Below, piece after piece: positions 54,328 to 63,980 of a stretch of DNA of 64,000 bases. The notes beneath the pieces are model-generated. The model ran no database searches. It saw only the letters and a list, made by a program, of their open reading frames with translations, and was not told the DNA's origin. The stretch lies in the NCBI GenBank assembly GCA_024508675.1, contig JANINQ010000006.1, forward strand, positions 62,001-126,000, in the 5' to 3' direction. The translations under genes were made by a program, and so were the position numbers. The first letter of the stretch is position 1. Each line of letters starts with the position of its first letter. The DNA comes from Afipia sp. Its GTDB lineage: Bacteria > Pseudomonadota > Alphaproteobacteria > Rhizobiales > Xanthobacteraceae.

Positions 54328-56121
54328 CTAACCGCCCTTGCCGTCTTCCTTCTTCTTCTCCGCGGCGGCAGCGTTGGACGTATCCTCCGGCAGGCCGTCG
54401 CGCAGCTTGGCCTCGATCTTCGGCAGTTCGTCCGCCTCAGGCTTGAGGTCGCGTGCATGCGCCCACTGGAATTTCGCTTCCAGCGTCCGCCCGACGCGCC
54501 AGTAGGCATCGCCGAGGTGATCGTTGATGGTCGGATCTTCCGGCTTGAGATCGATCGCGCGTTCGAGATGCTTCACCGCGTTCTCGTAATCGGCGATGCG
54601 GTAATAGGCCCAGCCGAGCGAGTCGACGATGTAGCCGTCATCCGGACGCTGATCGACGGCGCGGCGGATCATCTTCATCGCATCGTCGAGATTGATGCCC
54701 TGATCGATCCACGAATACCCGAGATAGTTCAGCACATGTGGCTGCTCGGGCTGCATCTCGAGCGCCTTCTTGAGATCGACCTCGGCCTTCGTCCACTGCT
54801 TGGAACGCTCATAGCAGATGCCGCGGAAATAATAGAACACCCAGTTCGGTTTCTCGGCGCCTGCCTGCGCCTCGATGCCCTTGCCATAGGTGTCGGCGCA
54901 GTCGGCGAACTTCTTGCGCGCGCGCTCGATATTGCCGAGCGCCATGATCGCTTCGAGATCCTTCGGATCGTCGGCGACAACTGTATTCAGAATCTTGATG
55001 CCTTCATCGGTGCGGTCCACCGCGTCGAGATCGGTCGCGAGCTGGATCTGCGCATTGCGCTTGAGCGGCGAATTCGCAGGCACGCGCTCATAGATCTTGA
55101 TCGCCATCGCAGGCTTCTTCACCGATTCATAAAGATCAGCGAGCGAAAGCAGCGCGAGCGAGTGGTTCGGATTGAGATAGAGCGCGAGCTGAAGGTAGAC
55201 CAGCGCGAGGTCCTCACCGCCGCGGCGGGTGAGCGATGCGCCGATGCCGTACAGCGCCTCCGCTGCGCCCTGCTGCGGATTTTCGGCAAGCGGCGGCAGC
55301 TTCTTGCCGGCCCTGGTTTCGCGCAGACCCTCAACCACCAGCGGGTGGCGCGCGAGCTTCTTGTCGAAGCCTTCATAAACTGCAGTCGCAGCCGCGGCAT
55401 CCTTGTTGCGCGACAGCCAGCGCGCATAGGCATCGGATACACGCAGCGCCGAATCATCGAGCTTGTAGGCGCGCTCGAACCGGACGCCCGCTTCCTTCTG
55501 CTTGTTGGCGAGTTCGAGGATCATGCCGGTGTGCAGATCCTTGAAGATCGGATACCACTCCGGCCCCGCGAGCTTGTCGATGCTCGACACGGCGGTCTGC
55601 GGATGGCCGGCGCCGTAGCTGGCCCAGCCGGACACCAGCGTCGCCACCAGATCGGTGATCGGCCCGCGGATCGACTGGTTGATGTTCTGCTGGGCGAGCG
55701 CATATTGCTTCTGCTTCAGCGAGCGCACGCCCGCCACAAGCCGCGCCACGCGGTTGTTCTTGTCCACGGTCAGGATGCGGTCGGCCAGCTTCACCGCCTC
55801 GTCGATGTCCCCGTCAGCAAGAGAAGCGATGAAGGCGCGGTCGAGCAGTTCGCTGTTCTTCGGGTCCGAACGCAGCGCCGCGCGATAGAAGGCCGAGGCG
55901 GCAGTCGCGTCACGCTCGACGCTGGCATGGCGCGCGGCGAGATAGCTGCCTGATACCGTCAGGCCGATCAGGTCGCGGCTGGTCGGAAACGCCGGCTGCT
56001 CGCCTGCACTGGTGCGCGTCTGCGCCGCGAGCGGCCCGCTGAGCACGAGAACCGACGCAAATCCGAGTGTGGCTTTAAGTGTGGCCACAGCCACGCGGCT
56101 GAAACGACGTTGAAAAATCAC
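54328..56121 (-). CDS. Secreted TPR-repeat protein
   Basis: A 597-residue protein. GTG at 56121 places a signal peptide (about 1-34, ending PLAAQ) at the N-terminus; longer readings bury it. The rest is a series of about 12-14 tetratricopeptide repeats (e.g. ALYLNPNHSLALLSLADLYE, ALEMQPEQPHVLNYLGYSW, IDLKPEDPTINDHLGDAYW), then an Ala/Lys/Glu-rich tail. Likely a periplasmic scaffold; similar proteins are widespread in Rhizobiales. It follows a divergent arrangement with no operon partner besides ispE, 157 bp downstream. Confidence 0.87.
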   Translation of the reverse strand: MIFQRRFSRVAVATLKATLGFASVLVLSGPLAAQTRTSAGEQPAFPTSRDLIGLTVSGSYLAARHASVERDATAASAFYRAALRSDPKNSELLDRAFIASLADGDIDEAVKLADRILTVDKNNRVARLVAGVRSLKQKQYALAQQNINQSIRGPITDLVATLVSGWASYGAGHPQTAVSSIDKLAGPEWYPIFKDLHTGMILELANKQKEAGVRFERAYKLDDSALRVSDAYARWLSRNKDAAAATAVYEGFDKKLARHPLVVEGLRETRAGKKLPPLAENPQQGAAEALYGIGASLTRRGGEDLALVYLQLALYLNPNHSLALLSLADLYESVKKPAMAIKIYERVPANSPLKRNAQIQLATDLDAVDRTDEGIKILNTVVADDPKDLEAIMALGNIERARKKFADCADTYGKGIEAQAGAEKPNWVFYYFRGICYERSKQWTKAEVDLKKALEMQPEQPHVLNYLGYSWIDQGINLDDAMKMIRRAVDQRPDDGYIVDSLGWAYYRIADYENAVKHLERAIDLKPEDPTINDHLGDAYWRVGRTLEAKFQWAHARDLKPEADELPKIEAKLRDGLPEDTSNAAAAEKKKEDGKGG

Positions 56122-56281
56122 GCTCGCCGGCTCCGTCAATTGAGGGTGGTGCGACCGGTCAGACCCAGCAGCACCCGAGACAATGGCTTTTTTAGCCAGC
56201 ATCCGCAAGGATTCGAGGCGACCGAGGAGCCCATCTACTATGGCGCAATCGTGGCGGTCGGCCACTCTCGCGCAATCGTGC

Positions 56282-57943
56282 TCACATTGACTGATAATTA
56301 GGCCCGCCGCCGCCTTCCGGGGGAACCCAGGTGATGTTGCCGTTCGGGTCCTTCACGTCGCAGGTTTTGCAGTGGACGCAGTTCTGCGCGTTGATCTGGA
56401 ACCGCAGATCGGCGCCCTCGCCGACCCACTCATAAACACCCGCCGGGCAATAACGGTTGGACGGACCGGCGAACACATCATGCTCGGAGGTCTTCTGCAG
56501 ATTCATGTCCGCGACCTTGAGATGGATCGGCTGATCCTCTTCATGGTTGGTGTTGGACAGGAATACCGACGACAGCCGGTCGAAAGTCAGCTTGCCGTCG
56601 GGCTTCGGCCCCGGAATCGGCTGGTGCTGCCTGGCAGGATCGAGGGTCTTGCGGTCCGGCTTCGCATGGGACTGGGTGCCGAAGAACGAGAAGCCGAACA
56701 GCGTGTTGGTCCACATGTCGAGGCCGCCGAGCGCAACGCCGATCACGGTGCCGAACTTCGACCACAACGGCTTGACGTTGCGGACCCTGAACAGGTCCTT
56801 GCCCACGGCGGAATCACGCCAGGTGTTTTCGTACTCGACGATCTCGTCATTGGCGCGGCCTGCGGCGAGCGCGGCGGCGACATGCTCGGCGGCCTGCATG
56901 CCGGTGCCCATCGCATTGTGCACGCCCTTGATGCGCGGCACGTTGACGAAGCCCGCCGCGCAGCCGATCAGCGCGCCGCCCTTGAAGGTCAGGCGCGGCA
57001 CCGACTGGTAGCCGCCTTCGGTGATTGCGCGCGCGCCGTAGGCGATGCGCTTTGCACCTTCGAACACAGGACTGATCTTCGGATGAGTCTTGAAGCGCTG
57101 GAATTCCTCGAACGGCGACAGATACGGATCGTCGTAATTCAGGTGGACGACGAAACCGACCGCGACCAGATTCTCGTTGTAGTGATAGAGGAACGATCCG
57201 CCGCCGGTGGACATGTTCAGCGGCCAGCCGAACGAATGCTGGATCAGTCCCTTGTTGTGCTTGGCCGGATCGATCTGCCAGACTTCCTTGAGGCCGATGC
57301 CGAACTTCGACGGCTCGCGGTCCTTGTCGAGGCCGAGTTTCGCGATCAGCTGCTTGGTGAGCGAGCCGCGCGCGCCTTCTGCGAACAGCGTATATTTGCC
57401 GAGCAGCTCCATGCCGCGCGTAAAGCTGTCTTTTGGTTTTCCATCGCGGCCGACGCCCATGTCGCCGGTGGCGATGCCGCGCACTTCGCCGTTCTCGCCA
57501 TAGAGAACTTCGACCGCAGCAAAGCCCGGATAGATTTCAACGCCGAGCGCTTCGGCGCGCGGGCCGAGCCAGCGGCAGACATCGCCTAGCGAGCCGATGT
57601 AGCAATGATGGTTGTCCATCAGCGGCGGCATCATGAAGTTCGGCAGCTTGATCGCCGAGCTTCCCGTCATCCAGAAGAACTGGTCGTCCTTGACCTGGGT
57701 CTTGAGCGGGCAATCGTCGTCGTCGCGCCAGTCCGGCACCAGCTTGTCGAGCGACACCGGATCGATCACCGCGCCGGAAAGAATGTGCGCGCCGACTTCC
57801 GAACCCTTCTCGACGACGACGACGCTGAGTTCCGGATTGATCTGCTTCAGCCGGATGGCGGCGCTGAGGCCGGACGGACCCGCGCCGACGATGACAACGT
57901 CGAACTCCATGGACTCACGCGGCGGAAGCTCTTCGGTGCTCAT
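56282..57943 (-). CDS. Electron transfer flavoprotein-ubiquinone oxidoreductase
   Basis: A 553-residue ETF-QO with N-terminal FAD loop VVIVGAGPSGLSAAIRL, a ubiquinone-binding middle, and C-terminal [4Fe-4S] motif (CPAGVYEW, then CVHCKTC). It passes electrons from ETF, reduced by acyl-CoA dehydrogenases such as the GcdH homologue here, into the quinone pool. ATG at 57943. Divergent from the UDG gene. Confidence 0.96.
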   Translation of the reverse strand: MSTEELPPRESMEFDVVIVGAGPSGLSAAIRLKQINPELSVVVVEKGSEVGAHILSGAVIDPVSLDKLVPDWRDDDDCPLKTQVKDDQFFWMTGSSAIKLPNFMMPPLMDNHHCYIGSLGDVCRWLGPRAEALGVEIYPGFAAVEVLYGENGEVRGIATGDMGVGRDGKPKDSFTRGMELLGKYTLFAEGARGSLTKQLIAKLGLDKDREPSKFGIGLKEVWQIDPAKHNKGLIQHSFGWPLNMSTGGGSFLYHYNENLVAVGFVVHLNYDDPYLSPFEEFQRFKTHPKISPVFEGAKRIAYGARAITEGGYQSVPRLTFKGGALIGCAAGFVNVPRIKGVHNAMGTGMQAAEHVAAALAAGRANDEIVEYENTWRDSAVGKDLFRVRNVKPLWSKFGTVIGVALGGLDMWTNTLFGFSFFGTQSHAKPDRKTLDPARQHQPIPGPKPDGKLTFDRLSSVFLSNTNHEEDQPIHLKVADMNLQKTSEHDVFAGPSNRYCPAGVYEWVGEGADLRFQINAQNCVHCKTCDVKDPNGNITWVPPEGGGGPNYQSM

Positions 57944-58055
57944 GATCTCATCTCGAAATGACGGTTCAGAATGTTTCTAATCATCGTTCTTCACGATTTT
58001 TGGCGCAAGAACAACCCCGTTTCGCTGCAACGCAATCCAGCCTAGTGTAGGCGCC

Positions 58056-58874
58056 GTGACCACGTCCGAGCCCATGCCCACCGCCCGCGAACTTCTCGCC
58101 TTCTATCTGGAGGCGGGTGTGGATTGCGCGTTGTCGGAAACTCCCGTCAACCGGCTGGTGGAAGAACCCGCAGCCGAAGAACGGCCCGCGCCAAAGCCCG
58201 CGCCGTTCCGCACTGCGAACCCCGCACCCGCGCCGGTGTTCGCAGAGCCCGCGCCCGCCCCTGACGCGGCAATCGTGTCGGCCCGCGAGATTGCGCCTCA
58301 GGCAGCATCGCTGCAGGAACTGCGCGACCTGTTGGAGCGCTTCGACGGCTGTGCACTGAAATCGACCGCGACACGGCTGGTGTTCGCCGACGGCAATCCG
58401 CAGGCGCGGATCATGTTCGTCGGCGAAGCGCCGGGACGCGACGAGGACCTCGAAGGTCTTCCGTTCGTCGGACGCTCCGGCAAACTGCTCGACCTGATGA
58501 TGGCAGCGATCGGCCTCGATCGCTCCACAGCCTACATCGCCAACATCATCCCCTGGCGTCCGCCGGGCAATCGCGATCCCTCCCCGCAGGAAACGCAGAT
58601 CTGCCTGCCCTTCATCCGGCGGCAGATCCAGCTGGTCGATCCCGATGTGCTGGTCTGCCTCGGCAAGCCTTCGTCGCAGGCCGTGCTCGATCTCAAGGAC
58701 GGCATCATGAAGACTCGCGGCAAGTGGTTCGACTACGACACCGGCACGCGCAAGATCAAGGCGATGGCCACCTTCCATCCGGCCTATCTCCTGCGCCAGC
58801 CGATCTACAAGCGGCTGACATGGCAGGACCTGCGCGCCGTGCAGAAGGCCCTGCAGGCCGAAAAGACCGCTTGA
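58056..58874 (+). CDS. Family-4-like uracil-DNA glycosylase lacking two Fe-S cysteines
   Basis: A 272-residue UDG-superfamily protein with a Pro/Ala-rich N-terminal stretch (about 30-80). Motif GEAPGRDED (near 125) and HPAYLLR (near 247) match family 4 UDGs. However two of the four usual [4Fe-4S] cysteines are replaced: Phe96 in FDGC (Cys99 remains) and Trp167 in IPWRPPGNR (Cys183 remains). An Fe-S-free family-4-like UDG has been described in Bradyrhizobium, to my recollection. GTG at 58056; ATG at 58074 is an alternative start. Confidence 0.87.
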   Translation: MTTSEPMPTARELLAFYLEAGVDCALSETPVNRLVEEPAAEERPAPKPAPFRTANPAPAPVFAEPAPAPDAAIVSAREIAPQAASLQELRDLLERFDGCALKSTATRLVFADGNPQARIMFVGEAPGRDEDLEGLPFVGRSGKLLDLMMAAIGLDRSTAYIANIIPWRPPGNRDPSPQETQICLPFIRRQIQLVDPDVLVCLGKPSSQAVLDLKDGIMKTRGKWFDYDTGTRKIKAMATFHPAYLLRQPIYKRLTWQDLRAVQKALQAEKTA

Positions 58875-59001
58875 GGCCGGCGCCTCTTTCCACATGCATT
58901 GCGGCTTGCATGGCGGCCATCCCGGGATTGGCCGTAGAATAATCTCCTATTTTCATCCATAGACGCGGAAAGAAATCACCGCGAACGACCGATGGGTGGA
59001 A

Positions 59002-60207
59002 ATGACGGCCGTCACCTCAGACATCATTGACGACACCGTGGCACGAGCCAACGTGCGGCGGCTCGCTGCCGCGCAGGCCCTGACCGGCGCAAACGCGGCG
59101 GTCGTGTTCGCGACCGGCTCGATTGTCGGCGCGCAGCTCGCACCCAGCATCTCGCTCGCAACGCTGCCGCTGTCGATCTATATGCTCGGCCTTGCAGCGG
59201 GCACGCTGCCCACCGGGATGATCGCGCAGGCCTATGGCCGCCGCGTGGCGTTCATCGCCGGCACCGGATGCGGCGCGCTGTGCGGACTCATCGCCGCCAT
59301 TGCCATTCTTTACGGCTCGTTTGCGCTGTTCTGCTTCGCGACATTCCTCGGCGGCGTCTATGGCGCGGTCTCGCAATCCTATCGCTTCGCGGCGACCGAC
59401 AGCGCGAGCGTGGCCTACCGGCCTAAGGCCATCTCATGGGTGATGGCGGGCGGCGTGTTCGCAGGCGTGCTCGGTCCGCAGCTCGTGCAATGGACCATGG
59501 ACCTCTGGCCGCCTTATCTGTTCGCGGTGAGCTTCCTGGTTCAGGCTCTCGTCGCGCTGGTCGCGATGGCAGTGCTTGCCGGGGTCAACGCGCCGAAGCC
59601 CGCGCCTGCGCAGATGACCGGAGGACGGCCGCTCACGCAGATCATCCGGCAACCGCGATTCATCGCCGCCGTGATCTGCGGCGCGGTGTCCTATACCGGC
59701 ATGAACTTCCTGATGACGTCAGCGCCGCTGGCGATGAAGTTCTGCGGACTGTCGCTGAGCGATTCCAACTTCGCCATTCAATGGCACATCGTTGCGATGT
59801 TCGGGCCGAGCTTCTTCACCGGCTCGCTGATCTCACGCTTTGGAGCAGCGAAAGTCGCCGTCGCCGGTCTGCTGCTTGAAGCCGCCGCCGCGGTGATCGG
59901 CTTGTCCGGCATCACCGCGATGCATTTCTGGGCGGGACTGTTCGTGGTCGGCGTCGGCTGGAATTTCTCCTTCGTCGGCGCATCGGCGCTGATCGTGGAG
60001 ACACACGGCCCGCAGGAAGGCAAGAAGGTTCAGGCCTTCAACGATTTCATCGTGTTCGGCCTCGTGGCCATCGGCTCGTTCTCGTCGGGCCAGTTGCTGG
60101 CGAGCCACGGCTGGTCGATGGTCAACATCGTGGTGTTTCCCGCGGTCGCGCTAGCGCTGGCGGCCCTTGCTATTGCCGCATTCACGCAGCGGCGGGCGCC
60201 GGCCTGA
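59002..60207 (+). CDS. MFS transporter
   Basis: A 401-residue protein with about 12 hydrophobic spans and the MFS loop 2-3 motif AYGRRVAF (near 77). No substrate-specific residues can be named. ATG at 59002 chosen; a GTG six bases upstream is possible. Its TGA stop and the NCS2 permease TGA stop (opposite strand) abut with no spacer (TGATCA). Confidence 0.86.
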   Translation: MTAVTSDIIDDTVARANVRRLAAAQALTGANAAVVFATGSIVGAQLAPSISLATLPLSIYMLGLAAGTLPTGMIAQAYGRRVAFIAGTGCGALCGLIAAIAILYGSFALFCFATFLGGVYGAVSQSYRFAATDSASVAYRPKAISWVMAGGVFAGVLGPQLVQWTMDLWPPYLFAVSFLVQALVALVAMAVLAGVNAPKPAPAQMTGGRPLTQIIRQPRFIAAVICGAVSYTGMNFLMTSAPLAMKFCGLSLSDSNFAIQWHIVAMFGPSFFTGSLISRFGAAKVAVAGLLLEAAAAVIGLSGITAMHFWAGLFVVGVGWNFSFVGASALIVETHGPQEGKKVQAFNDFIVFGLVAIGSFSSGQLLASHGWSMVNIVVFPAVALALAALAIAAFTQRRAPA

Positions 60208-61536
60208 TCAGCCGATCGCAAACTTCACCACGAAGACAAGGGCGAGCAGCATCACCGCGGGCTTCGCTTCCGAGAAGCGGCCCGCGAGAATCTTGATCAC
60301 CGCATAGGTGATGAAGCCGAGCCCGATGCCGGTTGCGATGGAGTATGTCAGCGGCATCGCAATGGCCGTGATGACGGCAGGCGCATACTCCGTCACATCG
60401 TCCCACGCCATGTCGGCAAGCCCGCGCGCCATCACGCAGGCGACATAGAGCAGCGCGGCAGCGGACGCATAGGCCGGAATCATTCCGGCCAGCGGCGCGA
60501 AGAACAGCGCGAGCAGGAAGAACAGCGCGACGAACACCGCCGTCAGCCCGGTGCGGCCGCCGACCGCGACGCCCGATGCGCTTTCGATATAGCTCGTGGT
60601 GGTCGATGTGCCGATCAGCGCGCCGAACATCGCAGCAAAACTGTCCGCCATCAGCGCCTGCTTCATGCGCGGCAGGTTGCCGTCCTTGTCGGTGAGGCCC
60701 GCGCGGTGGGTGACGCCGATCAGCGTGCCGGCATTGTCGAATACGTCGATAAACAGGAAGCTGAACACCACAATCAGGAATGTCAGTTCGGTGGCGCGCG
60801 AGAAATCGAGCTGGAACAGGGTCGGCGACAGCGACGGCGGCAGCGAGACGATGCCGCTGTAACTCGTCAGCCCCAGCGGCAGGCCGATCAGCGATACCGC
60901 GAGAATGCCGATCAGCGTTCCGCTCGCGATGCCCCGCGCATTCATCGCCACGATCAGCGCGAAGCCGAGAAGACACAGCACCGGCGCGGGATGCGCGACA
61001 CCGAGCGGGCCGGCAGTCACCAGCGTGGCCGGGCTTGCCACCACGATCTTCGCTTGTTCAAGCGCGATGATCGCCAGAAACAGCCCGACGCCCGCGGAGA
61101 TCGCAAACTTCAGGTTTCGCGGGATCGCGTCGATGACATATTCGCGTAACCGAAAGACCGACAGCGCGAAGAAGATCACGCCCGAGCAGAACACGGCGGC
61201 CAAGGCCTGCTGCCATGTATATTTGTAGCCGAGCACGACAGTGAAGGCGAAGAACGCATTCAGCCCCATGCCGGGCGCAAGCGCGATCGGATAGTTGGCG
61301 AGGAATGCCATCGCCAGTGTGGAAACCGACGCCGCAAGGCAGGTGGCGACGAACACCGCGCCCTTGTCCATTCCCGCATTGGCGAGAATGACCGGATTGA
61401 CGAAGACTATGTAGACCATCGTCAGGAAGGTGGTGACGGCGGCGACGAACTCTGTGCGGACATTCGTGCCGTGCTGCGTGAGGCCGAACCGGCGGTCGAG
61501 AAATGAAGCCCCGGATTTGTCCGCCTGCCCGCTCAT
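60208..61536 (-). CDS. NCS2-family purine permease (AzgA/GhxP-like)
   Basis: A 442-residue permease with about 12-14 helices; GLTQHGTNVRTEFVAAVTTF and FIDVFDNAGTLIGVTHRAGL, TSTTTSYIESASGVAVGGRT are typical of NCS2 hypoxanthine/guanine or adenine permeases. Probably imports a purine with H+. ATG at 61536 follows GAGG; upstream in-frame residues have no family character. Lies 43 bp downstream of the GT39-like gene, so co-transcription is possible. Confidence 0.9.
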   Translation of the reverse strand: MSGQADKSGASFLDRRFGLTQHGTNVRTEFVAAVTTFLTMVYIVFVNPVILANAGMDKGAVFVATCLAASVSTLAMAFLANYPIALAPGMGLNAFFAFTVVLGYKYTWQQALAAVFCSGVIFFALSVFRLREYVIDAIPRNLKFAISAGVGLFLAIIALEQAKIVVASPATLVTAGPLGVAHPAPVLCLLGFALIVAMNARGIASGTLIGILAVSLIGLPLGLTSYSGIVSLPPSLSPTLFQLDFSRATELTFLIVVFSFLFIDVFDNAGTLIGVTHRAGLTDKDGNLPRMKQALMADSFAAMFGALIGTSTTTSYIESASGVAVGGRTGLTAVFVALFFLLALFFAPLAGMIPAYASAAALLYVACVMARGLADMAWDDVTEYAPAVITAIAMPLTYSIATGIGLGFITYAVIKILAGRFSEAKPAVMLLALVFVVKFAIG

Positions 61537-61579
61537 GATGCCTCGCTGTTGTCGGGAGCCTTGGTTATCGAGAGCCTGA

Positions 61580-63100
61580 TTATCGAGAACCTTGCCCTGC
61601 CGGACGCACGATCGCCCAGCCGATCCGAACCAGCGACTGGCGCCCCTTGACCAGACGCTCGAACGAACGCGGCACTTCCGGCACGAGGCCCGGAAACCGC
61701 TTGCGAATCTCTTCCGGCGGCGTGCCGGCGGTATCGGCCGCGCGCCACACCACGACGCCGCCATTCTCCGCAAACCGCTGCGGCGTAATCCATGGCGTCT
61801 CCTGCGGCGCGGCGTCGAACATCACATGCGGGCGCGCATGTGCGGCAAAGCCGATCAATGTCGCCAGATGCGGATCGCCCGCCACCGCCGCGAGCGGACG
61901 TCCGGTGCGCCGCTCGAAATTCTCGCCGAAGAAGCGGCCGATGTCGCTAGCCGGCAGCGACGTCTTCACTTCGTTGCTTCCGACCCAGGGCTGAATGAAG
62001 GTGACGCCGAGAATGACCACGACCGGCGCGGCCACGATCAGAAGCCAGACCGTACGCAGGAAATGCTGCCGCCGCAGCGCGATTAGATCTCCCGCCGCGA
62101 TCACCACCGCAAGTCCCACGAGCAGCAGCGCAACGCCGTCGCCACCGACGACCTGATCGCGGCCGAACAATGCAGCGATGAAGCTCAGCACCAGTGGCGG
62201 CGCAATCGCGAAGGTGTAAACGAACAGCCGCGCGAACGGATCGACCGGCGGGCGGAAGATCAGCGGCGGGTCTTCGTTCTTGCGGTCGAGCGCGCGCGAA
62301 TTGGCGATCAGCAGCAGCGCGACGCCGGAAAGCGCGAACAGCATACCGGCCAGCAGTCCCCCCCATCCGAGCAGGCGGTCCTGCAGCTCCGACACCGCAG
62401 GCAGCGACGGCAGCGCGAGGGTGTCGATGCGGATCAGCCAGATCACATAGGGCAGCACCAGCACGGCGGCGACGATAGCCGCGTACAGCGTGTCCATCGA
62501 TGCGAGGGCGCGCCGCCCCTTGGGCGTCGCCAGCACGAACACCGCCAGCATCGCAAGCAGCGGCAGCGACGCCGACGTGGTCAGAACAAGCAGGCCGATC
62601 TCGACCGGCAGCGCGGCCCATGCGCGCCGCTGCCCCTGCCCGATGATCTGCCAGGTGTGGAGCAGGATCAGCGCCCAGAGCGGCCGCGCCACGATCAGCG
62701 GGCCGAATTCGGCGCCGGGGAATGAAAAGGCGGTGATTACCGCCGTCAGCAGCACCGCGATCATCGCCTGCTGCGCCCCGACAATGGCGCGGCCCAGCTT
62801 GAACAGCGCCCAGAAGGTCAGGATGAAACAGAGCTGCGCGGCGAGATAGACGCCGAAGATGTGACCGCCGGCGAGGCGGAATGCGATGTCCGCCAGCCAG
62901 AACGCCAGCGGCGGCCCGAGATGCGTGCCGACCTGGTATTCCCGCCCGAAGGCAAGCACCGTCGCCACGTCTCCCGGCGGGCTACCATAGACAAGCCACG
63001 GCAGAAAAAGCCACAGCGCCGCCTGCGCCAGCACCACAATCCAGAAGATCATGCGCGGCCGGGCACGGATCAGTTCAACGATCAGGGATGTGAAGCGCAT
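61580..63100 (-). CDS. GT39-like integral membrane glycosyltransferase
   Basis: A 506-residue protein with about 10-12 hydrophobic segments and a large extracytoplasmic C-terminal part (after residue 380), resembling dolichol-phosphate-mannose-type (PMT/ArnT) transferases of family 39. The first loop carries GDVATVLAFGREYQVGTHLG, where family members often have an Asp/Glu motif. Acceptor and donor unknown. Weak ribosome-binding site. Confidence 0.68.
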   Translation of the reverse strand: MRFTSLIVELIRARPRMIFWIVVLAQAALWLFLPWLVYGSPPGDVATVLAFGREYQVGTHLGPPLAFWLADIAFRLAGGHIFGVYLAAQLCFILTFWALFKLGRAIVGAQQAMIAVLLTAVITAFSFPGAEFGPLIVARPLWALILLHTWQIIGQGQRRAWAALPVEIGLLVLTTSASLPLLAMLAVFVLATPKGRRALASMDTLYAAIVAAVLVLPYVIWLIRIDTLALPSLPAVSELQDRLLGWGGLLAGMLFALSGVALLLIANSRALDRKNEDPPLIFRPPVDPFARLFVYTFAIAPPLVLSFIAALFGRDQVVGGDGVALLLVGLAVVIAAGDLIALRRQHFLRTVWLLIVAAPVVVILGVTFIQPWVGSNEVKTSLPASDIGRFFGENFERRTGRPLAAVAGDPHLATLIGFAAHARPHVMFDAAPQETPWITPQRFAENGGVVVWRAADTAGTPPEEIRKRFPGLVPEVPRSFERLVKGRQSLVRIGWAIVRPAGQGSR

Positions 63101-63165
63101 GAAACGGCCAAGGGGACAGACACCTCACTGATAAAGCGCATGAGGCGATCAGGCAACCGAGCCGC

Positions 63166-63909
63166 CTAGATGACCACCGCCGTCTCTTCGGACGGCATGA
63201 TCATCTCGATCTGAGCCGGGGCCGGAGTGTCGTCTTCTCCGAAATGCTTGCGGCGCGAGGCGGCGACAGGCGCGAAAAAGCGGCGATGATGAATCGTGGG
63301 GCCGAGCCGGTCGAGCGCTTCGAGATGGGCCGGAACGCCATAACCCATATGCTGTTCGAAGCCGTAGCCGGGATGATCCAGCGCAAGGCGGCACATCAGC
63401 CGGTCACGCGACACCTTGGCGACGATCGACGCCGCGGCAATCGACACGACGATACCGTCGCCGCCAATCACGGCCTCGCAGTCGCAGGCCACATCGACCC
63501 TGTCGCGTCCATCGACAAAAACATGTTTCGGCGCTTCGGGCAGCGCGCGCACCGACCGCGCCAATGCCCAGAGCGACGCGCGCAGGATATTGTCACGATT
63601 GATCCGCGATGGCGGCGCGACAGCCACCGACACCAGCGCGGAGGCGCAGATTTCCTCGAACAGTTCCTCGCGGCGCTCGCGCGTCAGGCGCTTGGAATCG
63701 TCGAGACCTTTCGGAATCCGCTTCGGATCGAGGATGACAGCGGCGGCCACCACCGGCCCGGCAAGCGGCCCGCGACCGGCTTCGTCGCAGCCCGCGACCG
63801 GCCATACGCCACGCTTGAGCAGCGCACGCTCGCGGCGAAAGCTCGGCGGCGTAACGGTGCGCGTCACCTTCTTCTTGGCAACTGGAGCCTTGGCTGGTTT
63901 TCGAATCAT
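63166..63909 (-). CDS. rnhB: Ribonuclease HII
   Basis: A 247-residue RNase HII that cuts RNA in RNA-DNA hybrids and starts ribonucleotide excision. [13 protein letters not shown] (Asp-Glu, near 42-45), DDSKRLT, the VDGRD motif and [10 protein letters not shown] place the active-site acids. ATG at 63909 is chosen; an upstream ATG at 63936 is possible. The N-terminal about 25 residues are Lys/Arg-rich. Confidence 0.93.
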   Translation of the reverse strand: MIRKPAKAPVAKKKVTRTVTPPSFRRERALLKRGVWPVAGCDEAGRGPLAGPVVAAAVILDPKRIPKGLDDSKRLTRERREELFEEICASALVSVAVAPPSRINRDNILRASLWALARSVRALPEAPKHVFVDGRDRVDVACDCEAVIGGDGIVVSIAAASIVAKVSRDRLMCRLALDHPGYGFEQHMGYGVPAHLEALDRLGPTIHHRRFFAPVAASRRKHFGEDDTPAPAQIEMIMPSEETAVVI

Positions 63910-63980
63910 GCGGCGATGCTGCGGGCGTGGACGCATCCCCGCAAGCCGGAACTTTCATTCGTGCCCGTTATTCAGATAGC

